A DNA stretch of 11,048 bases from the NCBI GenBank assembly GCA_965602635.1, contig CBFCZU010000145.1, forward strand, positions 1 through 11,048. Direction: 5' to 3'. Origin of the DNA: CBFCZU01 sp965602635 (lineage in GTDB: Bacteria; Planctomycetota; Phycisphaerae; SM23-33). A program made the translations under genes and the position numbers. Shown here piece by piece: positions 1 through 6,194 of the stretch (its first letter is position 1; the number at the start of each line of letters is the position of its first letter). The notes beneath the pieces are model-generated. The model was not told the DNA's origin, made no database searches, and was given only the letters and a program-made list of their open reading frames with translations.

Positions 1-365
1 GCCGTCAGCACCGCGTGCTGGCCCCCGCAGAGGCTCCAGCCGTACACGTTGATCATCTTCAGCGCGGCGATGCCGCCCTTCTCGCCCGGGTACGCCCGGT
101 GGTACCAGAACAGCCGGCCGGCGTTGTAGATGGCGATGGCCTTCTCGTCGTTGGTCTTGCAGCCGCGGGTGACGGTGCGGATGATCGACTTCATCGAGGA
201 GCAGTCAGGCGCCTTGTCGGCGATGACCTTGATCTGCTTGACCGTCCCGCCCGCAGAGGCGGCGTCATAGGGCGGGAACACCTTGGGCTCCTGCGCGGCC
301 GCACAGCCCGCCAGAATCACCAGGGTCAGCCCGCAGACGATGGGAATGAAGTTGCCGGTGTGCAT
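1..365 (-). CDS. Transglutaminase-like lipoprotein, N-terminal part (cut by left edge)
   Basis: The first 121 codons of a gene that runs off the left edge. The N terminus is a lipoprotein signal: a hydrophobic stretch ends in the lipobox L18-A19-G20-C21, so the protein is probably anchored to a membrane through C21. The visible part contains TNDEKAIAIYN, then a tryptophan/tyrosine-rich stretch, then YGWSLCGGQHAVLT, with C113 in the position expected for the nucleophilic cysteine of transglutaminase-like (papain-fold) domains. The His and Asp of the triad would lie beyond the edge. The start is supported by AGGAG a few bases upstream (minus strand) of the ATG. It lies 124 bp downstream of the beta-helix gene on the same strand, with a GC-rich hairpin between. 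Such proteins can be proteases, peptidases or protein cross-linkers; the actual reaction is unknown. Confidence 0.75.
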   Translation of the reverse strand, partial: MHTGNFIPIVCGLTLVILAGCAAAQEPKVFPPYDAASAGGTVKQIKVIADKAPDCSSMKSIIRTVTRGCKTNDEKAIAIYNAGRLFWYHRAYPGEKGGIAALKMINVYGWSLCGGQHAVLT

Positions 366-436
366 GGTTTCGCTCCTGAAGCGATGTCTATCGCACGGCC
401 TCGGCGGCCGGACCTCACGTTCGAGATGTCCCGTCC

Positions 437-461
437 CCCGGCGGCGCGAACGGCCGCCGGG
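437..461 (-). terminator. GC-rich hairpin after the beta-helix gene
   Basis: A perfect 9-bp inverted repeat (437-445 with 453-461, arms CCCGGCGGC/GCCGCCGGG) encloses a 7-base loop, 28 bases past the beta-helix stop codon and before the lipoprotein start. No run of T follows on the minus strand, so it is not a classical intrinsic terminator. It could stabilise an mRNA 3' end or reduce read-through into the lipoprotein gene. In a GC-rich genome such stems also arise by chance. Confidence 0.35.
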
Positions 462-489
462 CCGGTCTCGCGTTGTCGACGTGGTCATT

Positions 490-1803
490 CTACAGCGGCG
501 GCGCCTCCGCGGCAACGCCTCCCGCCGGGGTGGCGGGCGCGGTCTCGTCGGCACCGACGTCGGGGACGGCCTTGCGCTTCTGGCGGTCGAAGTCCTCGGT
601 GACTTCCTTCAGCGCCGCCCCGGCGCCCACGGCGCGGGCGCCCTTGGCTGCCAGGTGCAGGTCGCCGATCCGCGGATCGACGAACCACCCGTCCAGCTTG
701 CCGGTGAGGTTGCCGCCCGTCGCCACGTCCTTCGGCAGGCTCACCCGCCCGCGGACGAGGTTGTTGAAGAACCGCCCGCCCCCGGCGCCCTGGAAGAAGC
801 GCACGGTAAGGTGCCTGACGCTCGAGGACACCAGGGTGTTGTGATATGCCCGGGTATCGCGGGTGCGGCAGATCTCCAGCCCCGCTCGCCGCCCGACGGC
901 GATGAAGTTGTTGCGGATTACCCCGCCGGTCATGTGCAGCCGCTCGCCGGAGGGGTTTCCGTAGCAGATGCCGTTGTCGCAGTTGACGATCAGGTTCCTC
1001 TCGGCGACGACGTTCTCGCTGTTGACCCAGACGAAGATGGCCCCGCGCCCGCCGCCGCCGCGGCCTCGGATGCCCACGAAGACGCTGTCGGCGATCACCC
1101 AGTCCTTCGCCCACATGATGTCGATGCCGCCGACGTAGTTGCCGCCGAAGAGGTCGTCGTACGGCTTGACGCTGTCGTTGACGAACAGGCAGTAGCGGAC
1201 CTGCCCCCCCGCCGGGCGTATCTTCCGCACCGTCTCCAGCGGCTGTCTCCGCCGCCCGTCGTCGATCCGGGCGGCGTGCGTGCCCTTGAGCCCGCGCGTC
1301 CAGCAGTTGTGGAACTTGACGTTGTAAACCTTCAGCCGCTGCACGTTGCTGTCGCCGTAGAAGATGATGCCGTACTGCTTTGAGTTGGCAACTGTCAGGT
1401 CGGCGATGAGCAGGTCGCTGGCGCCCCGGACGCGGACGACGCGGGTGAACTCGCCGCCGCCGTCGAGGACGACCTTCTCGCGGTCGCCGCTTTCGCCGCG
1501 GATGGTCAGGCGGCTCTGCCTGACCCAGAGGTTCTGGACGCCGTACCGCCCGTCGGCGAGCAGGATGGTCGTTCCTTCCTCCGCCTCAGCCACGGCCTTG
1601 CGCAGGGCGGCGACGTCGGCGACGCGGACGACCTTGCCCGTCGGCTTGGGCAGCGGCGGGGCCTTGGGCGCGAGCTTCAGCACCTCTGCCGCCGTCGGCG
1701 CGCCGCTCGGGCGGGTCTTCGCCGCGCCCTTGCCGCCCTCGCCCGGCGGGCCTGCCGAAGCCGCCATAATCAATGCCGCTGCCGCCACGATCGCTGCCCT
1801 CAT
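490..1803 (-). CDS. Secreted right-handed parallel beta-helix protein (polysaccharide lyase-like)
   Basis: A 437-residue exported protein. Residues 1 to about 17 are a short signal peptide ending in AASA. A low-complexity Gly/Ala/Pro linker follows (to about residue 55). The main domain begins with EEGTTILLADGRYGVQNLWV, the usual entry strand of pectate-lyase-like and chondroitinase-B-like beta-helices. It continues through short repeating strands rich in V, I and N (for example LLIADLTVANSKQYGIIF and AERNLIVNCDNGICYGNPSG). The end carries the VPDVGADE motif common at the C terminus of such helices. The fold is well supported; catalysis is not, since I cannot identify a lyase or hydrolase active site. 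Likely role: binding or cleaving an acidic polysaccharide outside the cytoplasm. The ATG is preceded by a strong ribosome site, GGGAGGTGA (minus strand). A candidate promoter lies at 1864-1892. Confidence 0.85.
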   Translation of the reverse strand: MRAAIVAAAALIMAASAGPPGEGGKGAAKTRPSGAPTAAEVLKLAPKAPPLPKPTGKVVRVADVAALRKAVAEAEEGTTILLADGRYGVQNLWVRQSRLTIRGESGDREKVVLDGGGEFTRVVRVRGASDLLIADLTVANSKQYGIIFYGDSNVQRLKVYNVKFHNCWTRGLKGTHAARIDDGRRRQPLETVRKIRPAGGQVRYCLFVNDSVKPYDDLFGGNYVGGIDIMWAKDWVIADSVFVGIRGRGGGGRGAIFVWVNSENVVAERNLIVNCDNGICYGNPSGERLHMTGGVIRNNFIAVGRRAGLEICRTRDTRAYHNTLVSSSVRHLTVRFFQGAGGGRFFNNLVRGRVSLPKDVATGGNLTGKLDGWFVDPRIGDLHLAAKGARAVGAGAALKEVTEDFDRQKRKAVPDVGADETAPATPAGGVAAEAPPL

Positions 1804-1863
1804 GCCTCACCTCCCGCGGGCCCTGACCGCCCCGCGCCAGGGGCCGAAAGCCGGCCGCCGCCG

Positions 1864-1892
1864 ACTATGCGACCACCGGGCGGCGATTGCAA
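1864..1892 (-). promoter_or_regulatory. Candidate sigma70-type promoter for the beta-helix gene
   Basis: On the minus strand TTGCAA (1887-1892) is followed by exactly 17 bases and then CATAGT (1864-1869). Each hexamer matches 4 of 6 bases of the -35 and -10 consensus. The -10 lies about 60 bases before the ATG at 1803. The spacing is ideal but the match is modest, so this is a candidate only. Confidence 0.35.
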
Positions 1893-1910
1893 GCCGAGGG
1901 TCATGCGATT

Positions 1911-1935
1911 ATGCTCTGCGGCGACATCTGTGCCC
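1911..1935 (+). promoter_or_regulatory. Candidate extended -10 promoter element upstream of the 707-residue protein
   Basis: The sequence TGCGATTATG places an extended -10 (TG, one base, GATTAT at 1917-1922) about 80 bases before the start codon at 2003. No convincing -35 lies at the right distance. The surrounding 25 bases match 18 of 25 with the region 10571-10595, which also sits upstream of a plus-strand start; that shared context is the main reason to list it. Confidence 0.27.
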
Positions 1936-1990
1936 CAGCCGTTACCGGCAGCGAAGACGCTCAAGGGCACGTACCGGAGTTCTGCTAAAC

Positions 1991-1996
1991 AGGAGG
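1991..1996 (+). promoter_or_regulatory. Ribosome binding site that fixes the start of the 707-residue protein
   Basis: AGGAGG lies 6 bases before the ATG at 2003. The open frame extends upstream to 1364, but that part overlaps the beta-helix gene antisense and translates to Arg/Ser/Pro-rich sequence without domain character, so translation is placed at 2003. Confidence 0.8.
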
Positions 1997-2002
1997 CTGA
2001 CG

Positions 2003-4126
2003 ATGGCGGCGAACACCAAGCTGGCTGAGACAAAGACGCAGTGGACCTTGAGCAACCCGAGCCTGTCGATAACGATCGATAAGTCGAACGGGACGATCGT
2101 CAATCTGGTTGACGCCGTCGATGGGTTCGACGCCTGCCATCCCCATAAGGGGTCCCCAGACGCAGCACAGCGTGCGTGGGGCCTCCAGCCGGACGCCACG
2201 ATGATCGGCGGGCTACGGATCGCCGACGAGCTGACCGGCGAGACGTTCTGCGACCTCGCCACGCCCTCGGCCGTCACCGTGGTCGAGGCCGGGGCCGGGC
2301 CCGACGGCTCGCAACAGGTCGTCCTCGACAAGCTCTTCGACGGCGCCCAGTTCACGGTGCGGGCGACCTACCGGCTGGAGGCGGAGTGCCTGTTCTGGCT
2401 GGCGGAGGTGACCAAGAACGAGGGCGCGGACCGATCGGTGCGGATCGTGTTCATCGTGCCCCAGCCGTCGCACCGCCTCTGGGGCCCGATGCACGACCCG
2501 TTCATCGACCTTCAGCCCGAGCAGCCGGTGATGATCCGCCACGGCCTGGCGCACGGGCGGGCGGTGGCGTCGCAGAGGCGGGCGGTGCCCGTGCCGCTGC
2601 TGTCGTTCGTCCGCAAGAGCCGCTGCATGGCGCTGGCGCTGCCGGTCGAGGTGCCCAACGTGCTGGTGCGGTTCATGAACAACGCCGACGAGAAGCACCT
2701 GAACGTCAGGAACTCGCTGACCTACGCACAGGACCAGCGCGAGTACTTCAAGGTCAGCCACGAGCTGCTGGGCCTGCGCGACTCGGCCGGCGCCCGCGCC
2801 GGCGTGCTGATCAGCGCCCACGACGGGCAGTGGCGCCCCGCCCTTGCGTGGTATGCCCGGCGGTACGCCAAGTACTTCCAGCCGGACCCGAAGATCCTCG
2901 AGCACGACGGCGTCTACCATGGCGGCCGGCCCTTCCCGGGCGACGAGGCAGCCGTCCGCGAGCAGATGAAGGGCCGCCGCGAGCGCGGCGTGCGCTGGGC
3001 AGAGCTGCACGCCCACTTCCCCCACTACGGGCTCTACGTCAACCCCACCGAGCCGTGGACCGGAGAGCACAGCGACGTCGAGACCACCTACGACCTGGTC
3101 CGCCGGACGATCGCCCTCTACCAGGAGCAGGGAATCAAGGTCCACATCTACTACAACATCATCGACGGCAAGTGCAGCTACGTGGAGAAGGAGTTCCCCG
3201 AATCCATCGTTGTCAACGAGGCGGGCGAGCAGGTGCCGGCCTTCCGCGAGTGCTGGCTGATGAACGCGGACCCGGCCATACCCTTCGGGCGGCACTGCCT
3301 CGAACAGTTCGACAAGCTCATGGAGACCTACCCCAAGACCGACGCGATCTTCTTCGACGTGTACGGTCGCCACTACAACCTCGACTTCGGGCACGACGAC
3401 GGGATCACCATGGTCCACAACAAGCCCGCCTACTGCCTGAAGTTCGCCTTCCAGCGGATCATGGATCAGATCGAGCCGAAGCTCCGGGCGATGGGCAAGC
3501 AGTTCTCCGCCAACAAGCCCGAGGGCATCGAGATGATGGCGGGCATCGACATGATCATGGCCGACGAGGGCCACGACCCCTACCGGCTGGAGGCCTTCAG
3601 CTACTACGGCCTGTTCAAGCCGATCATGGTGCTTGACGGCAGGATGTGGTCGGACCCGGAGCCCACGCTCAAGACGTGCCTGCGGCTGGGCATGATGTAC
3701 AACGACTACGCCGAGCGGCACAGGCGTGAGGGCGTGAAGCTCTCGGACGAGCACGCCGAGCGCAACCGGCGGGTCCGCGACGCCTACACGCCGCTGCTGT
3801 GGGAGCTGATCGCCAAGCGCTGGGTGCTCGAGCCCAACGCGCTTGAGCTGCCCGAGGGCGTACGGGGCAACATTTTCGAGGCACCCGACGGCCGGCTGAT
3901 CGTGACGATGGTCAGCGAGCTGCGTAGGATGTTCGAGGACGGCGGTTTCATGGCCGACCTGCCCGTGGTCGTCCGCGTGCCGGACGCGAAGAAGATCAGC
4001 CGCGCGACCGTCCGCTCGGTGGACTACGACGGCACCGACGAGGCGGCGCTGGCAAGGGACGGCGACGCCGTGACCGTCACCGTGCCGCGGCACCGGACCG
4101 CGTCGATAGTCATCCTGGAGCGGTGA
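2003..4126 (+). CDS. Glycoside-hydrolase-like protein: beta-sandwich plus TIM barrel, cytosolic
   Basis: A 707-residue protein without signal peptide or membrane segment. The N-terminal third (WTLSNPSLSITIDKSNGTIV, then many alternating strands) looks like the mutarotase-like beta-sandwich that precedes the barrel in GH36- and DUF6259-like proteins. The middle has a typical linker, WRPALAWYARRYAKYF. The C-terminal half looks like a (beta/alpha)8 barrel with the strand motif AIFFDVYGRHYN (D452) and the later IMADEGHD (D521, E522), the best candidates for catalytic or substrate-binding acids. A small beta domain closes the protein (VVVRVPDAKK to SIVILER). The likely role is cleaving or rearranging glycosidic bonds of an imported oligosaccharide; family and substrate are inferred and could be wrong. 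It is followed after 37 bases by rubrerythrin, so co-transcription is possible though functionally odd. Confidence 0.75.
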   Translation: MAANTKLAETKTQWTLSNPSLSITIDKSNGTIVNLVDAVDGFDACHPHKGSPDAAQRAWGLQPDATMIGGLRIADELTGETFCDLATPSAVTVVEAGAGPDGSQQVVLDKLFDGAQFTVRATYRLEAECLFWLAEVTKNEGADRSVRIVFIVPQPSHRLWGPMHDPFIDLQPEQPVMIRHGLAHGRAVASQRRAVPVPLLSFVRKSRCMALALPVEVPNVLVRFMNNADEKHLNVRNSLTYAQDQREYFKVSHELLGLRDSAGARAGVLISAHDGQWRPALAWYARRYAKYFQPDPKILEHDGVYHGGRPFPGDEAAVREQMKGRRERGVRWAELHAHFPHYGLYVNPTEPWTGEHSDVETTYDLVRRTIALYQEQGIKVHIYYNIIDGKCSYVEKEFPESIVVNEAGEQVPAFRECWLMNADPAIPFGRHCLEQFDKLMETYPKTDAIFFDVYGRHYNLDFGHDDGITMVHNKPAYCLKFAFQRIMDQIEPKLRAMGKQFSANKPEGIEMMAGIDMIMADEGHDPYRLEAFSYYGLFKPIMVLDGRMWSDPEPTLKTCLRLGMMYNDYAERHRREGVKLSDEHAERNRRVRDAYTPLLWELIAKRWVLEPNALELPEGVRGNIFEAPDGRLIVTMVSELRRMFEDGGFMADLPVVVRVPDAKKISRATVRSVDYDGTDEAALARDGDAVTVTVPRHRTASIVILER

Positions 4127-4163
4127 TCGCCCCAGCGGAACGAACGCGACAAGGAGCGCTGCA

Positions 4164-4664
4164 ATGGCAACATCCGACAACCTGAAGGAAGCGTTCGCCG
4201 GCGAGTCTCAGGCCAACCGCACGTACCTGGCATTCGCCAAGAAGGCCGACGCCGAGGGCAGCCCGCAGATCGCCCGGCTGTTCCGGGCGGCGGCGGCGGC
4301 GGAGACGGTTCACGCTCACGCCCACCTGCGCGTGATGGGCGGCATCAAGACCACCGCCGAGAACGTCCAGGCCGGCATCGCGGGTGAGGGCCACGAGTTC
4401 AGGAACATGTACCCCGGTTTCGTCCGCGAGGCGGAGGCCGAGGGCAACAACGCCGCCGCCATCTCATTCAAGAACGCCATGGCGGTCGAGGAGATCCACC
4501 ACGGTCTGTACTCCCAGGCGGCAGAGGCCCTCAAGCAGGGCAAGGACCTGCCCGAGGCCAGCATTTTCGTCTGCCAGGTATGCGGCAACACGGTCCTGGG
4601 CGAAGCGCCCGAGAAGTGCCCGATCTGCGGCGCTCCGAGGAAGCGCTTCGAGGAAGTTCCCTAG
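4164..4664 (+). CDS. rbr: Rubrerythrin (diiron peroxidase with C-terminal rubredoxin domain)
   Basis: A 166-residue protein with the classical rubrerythrin order. A four-helix ferritin-like domain carries the diiron ligands: E14 (AGESQAN), E47xxH50 (AETVH), E75xxE78 (GEGHEF) and E109xxH112 (VEEIH). A short rubredoxin domain follows, with its iron site in C137xxC140 and C152xxC155. Rubrerythrins reduce hydrogen peroxide to water in the cytoplasm using electrons from a rubredoxin or NAD(P)H reductase, and are typical of anaerobes and microaerophiles. All expected ligands are present and the length is normal, slightly short. The rubredoxin domain is C-terminal, so this is not the 'reverse' type. 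AAGGAG precedes the ATG at suitable spacing. Two hairpins follow the stop codon, suggesting separation from the next gene. Confidence 0.96.
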   Translation: MATSDNLKEAFAGESQANRTYLAFAKKADAEGSPQIARLFRAAAAAETVHAHAHLRVMGGIKTTAENVQAGIAGEGHEFRNMYPGFVREAEAEGNNAAAISFKNAMAVEEIHHGLYSQAAEALKQGKDLPEASIFVCQVCGNTVLGEAPEKCPICGAPRKRFEEVP

Positions 4665-4674
4665 CCCTGAGCAA

Positions 4675-4692
4675 GAGCGACGTAAGTCGCTC
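4675..4692 (+). terminator. Hairpin with GTAA tetraloop just after rubrerythrin
   Basis: GAGCGAC (4675-4681) pairs perfectly with GTCGCTC (4686-4692) around the loop GTAA, which is a GNRA-type tetraloop in RNA and unusually stable. It begins 11 bases after the rubrerythrin stop codon. No T-run follows, so it may act as an mRNA 3'-end stabiliser or a weak terminator. Confidence 0.45.
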
Positions 4693-4699
4693 GCGTCGA

Positions 4700-4745
4700 A
4701 GCCCGCAGGGCGGATGTTGCACGACCATCGTGCAACATCCGGGCT
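4700..4745 (+). repeat. Long perfect inverted repeat between rubrerythrin and the thioredoxin-fold gene
   Basis: The arms 4712-4724 (GGATGTTGCACGA) and 4728-4740 (TCGTGCAACATCC) are perfect reverse complements of 13 bases around a 3-base centre (CCA). An outer AGCCC (4700-4704) can also pair with GGGCT (4741-4745) across a bulge. There is no T-run, and the next start codon is about 90 bases further on. It may be a hairpin terminator or attenuator, or as DNA a dyad operator for a dimeric regulator of the downstream gene. The perfect symmetry is seen; the function is inferred. Confidence 0.75.
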
Positions 4746-4835
4746 AGACGGCCCGCACGACAGGAACCGGACACGGCCATCGAAGGCGACGGCCGGAACA
4801 GCCGAACAGAAGCTGATCGGCGGAAAGGACATCAC

Positions 4836-5417
4836 ATGGCATTCACGCTGGAACTTAGCGCCGAGGCGCCTGACTTTCGCCTGCCAGGCGTTGACGGCAA
4901 GGAGCACAGCCTGGAGAGCTTCAAGGAGGCCGAGATCCTGATTGTGGTCTTCAGCTGCAATCACTGCCCGGCCGCCATCGGCTCGGAAGACCGGATGATC
5001 CAACTGCACGACGACTACGCGCCCAAGGGCGTGGCGATGGTCTCCATCAACTCCAACGAGGACCAGAACCACCCCGACGACTCCTTCGAGAAGATGAAGG
5101 TGCGCGCCCGGGACAAGGGCTTCCCCTTCCCGTACGTCCGCGACGAGTCGCAGGACGCGGCCAAGGCCTACGGCGCCCTGCGGACGCCGCACTTCTACGT
5201 CTTCGACGGCCAGCGCCGCCTGTGCTACACCGGGCGGATGGACGACAACCCCTTCGACGCCTCCAAGGCCTCCCAGCACGACCTGCGCAACGCGCTGGAT
5301 GCGATGCTTGCCGGCAAGAAGCCCCCGGCGGAGGTGACCAACCCGATCGGGTGCAACGTCAAGTGGCTCGGCCAGGACGCCCACTGGATGCCCCCCGAGG
5401 CGTGCGACCTGGTATAG
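4836..5417 (+). CDS. Thioredoxin-fold / AhpC-TSA-like redox protein
   Basis: A 193-residue cytosolic protein without signal peptide. The start APDFRLPGVDGKEHSL is the usual entry of the AhpC/TSA and TlpA-like thioredoxin fold. The redox motif is C41-N-H-C44-P after the strand ILIVVFS, and the conserved cis-proline is in ALRTPHFYVFD. A third conserved-looking cysteine lies near the end in NPIGCNVKWLG, a tail seen in a widespread group of 'thioredoxin family' proteins. The expected role is thiol-disulfide exchange or thiol-dependent peroxide reduction; the CxxC makes a reductase at least as likely as a peroxiredoxin. Its place after rubrerythrin suggests a joint role in peroxide defence. The start has AAAGGA 6 bases upstream. 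Its stop lies 18 bases from the stop of the convergent amidohydrolase gene. Confidence 0.88.
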   Translation: MAFTLELSAEAPDFRLPGVDGKEHSLESFKEAEILIVVFSCNHCPAAIGSEDRMIQLHDDYAPKGVAMVSINSNEDQNHPDDSFEKMKVRARDKGFPFPYVRDESQDAAKAYGALRTPHFYVFDGQRRLCYTGRMDDNPFDASKASQHDLRNALDAMLAGKKPPAEVTNPIGCNVKWLGQDAHWMPPEACDLV

Positions 5418-5435
5418 GCGAGCGGCACCGCGGGC

Positions 5436-6194
5436 CTATGAGCCCAGGCCGAAGATGCGGGCGATGTTGCCGCCCAGAACGGCGGCGCGCTGCTCGTCGG
5501 TGAAGTCGTCCTCGAGCATGGCCCGGTACATCGCCAGGCGGACGTGCATCAGGGCGAACGGCGTGTCGCTGCCGAACGAGACGCGCTCGGCCCCGAGTGT
5601 GCGAATGGCCTCGAGCACGGCAAGCTCGCGCACGGCGCTGCCGATGAGGTGGAGGTTCGGGCACTGGCGGGCGAACTCGATCATCGCGGCTGAGAGGTCG
5701 TGGTGCCCGACGCCGCCCATGTGGGCGCACAGGATCGTCAGCTCCGGGTGCATCCGGGCGACCTTCGCGACGCGGAACGGGTGGGTGTGCTCGAAGGCGT
5801 CGGCGCCCACGTGGAAGGCCAGCAGCCCCCCCGCGGCTGAGATCTCCTCGATCACCGGCAGGGACAACTCCGGATCGTCGATGAAGAACGAGTTCTGGGC
5901 GCCGTTGAGCTTCACGCCGCGGAAGCCGTATTCCTCGATGCACCTCCTGGCCGTCTGCCTGGCCTTCTCGACGCCGAGGTTGGGGTCGGCCCACCCGAAG
6001 CCGATGATGCGGTCGCCGTGGGCCTTCGTCGCCTGGTGAACGTATGCGTTCGCCTCGTCGATCTCGCGGCGATACGGCGGGCGAAGCCACGTCACGGCCT
6101 TGTCCACGCCCGCCCGGTCCATCCGCCGCAGTAGCTCGTCGGAGGTGATACCCTCGGGGTCGGGAGTGATGTGACAGTCCGCGTCGATGATCAT
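5436..6194 (-). CDS. Amidohydro_2-family metal-dependent hydrolase (possible sugar lactonase)
   Basis: A 252-residue TIM-barrel protein, the last gene of the minus-strand operon. Motifs in order: N-terminal IIDADCHI, where Amidohydro_2 proteins usually have D-x-H-x-H but here the first His is Asp (D6-C7-H8); GFRGVKLNG (K95); LLAFHVGAD (H128); LCAHMGG (H158); and FGSDTPF (D210), which supplies the usual barrel Asp. The family (PF04909/COG3618-like) includes lactonases such as L-fuconolactonase, other hydrolases and decarboxylases. Beside sugar-acid enzymes, lactone hydrolysis is the most attractive role, but this is inference. Its ATG overlaps the stop of the mannonate dehydratase gene by 4 bases (ATGA), implying translational coupling. 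Length is normal to slightly short for the family. Confidence 0.85.
   Translation of the reverse strand: MIIDADCHITPDPEGITSDELLRRMDRAGVDKAVTWLRPPYRREIDEANAYVHQATKAHGDRIIGFGWADPNLGVEKARQTARRCIEEYGFRGVKLNGAQNSFFIDDPELSLPVIEEISAAGGLLAFHVGADAFEHTHPFRVAKVARMHPELTILCAHMGGVGHHDLSAAMIEFARQCPNLHLIGSAVRELAVLEAIRTLGAERVSFGSDTPFALMHVRLAMYRAMLEDDFTDEQRAAVLGGNIARIFGLGS

Noticed and set aside
283..1383. A 366-codon open frame on the plus strand
   Set aside because: It is antisense to the lipoprotein start and the beta-helix gene, whose signal peptide, fold motifs and ribosome site are clear; the plus-strand translation is Ala/Val/Asp/Pro-rich without motifs.
1364..2002. N-terminal extension of the 707-residue protein
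   Set aside because: The frame is open, but the region overlaps the beta-helix gene and its promoter region; AGGAGG before ATG 2003 and the start of domain-like sequence fix the start there.
2213..4180. A 655-codon open frame on the minus strand
   Set aside because: It lies antisense to the glycoside-hydrolase-like gene and its composition (His/Val/Leu/Arg/Asp repeats) is that of a mirror frame in GC-rich DNA; no domain motifs or convincing ribosome site.
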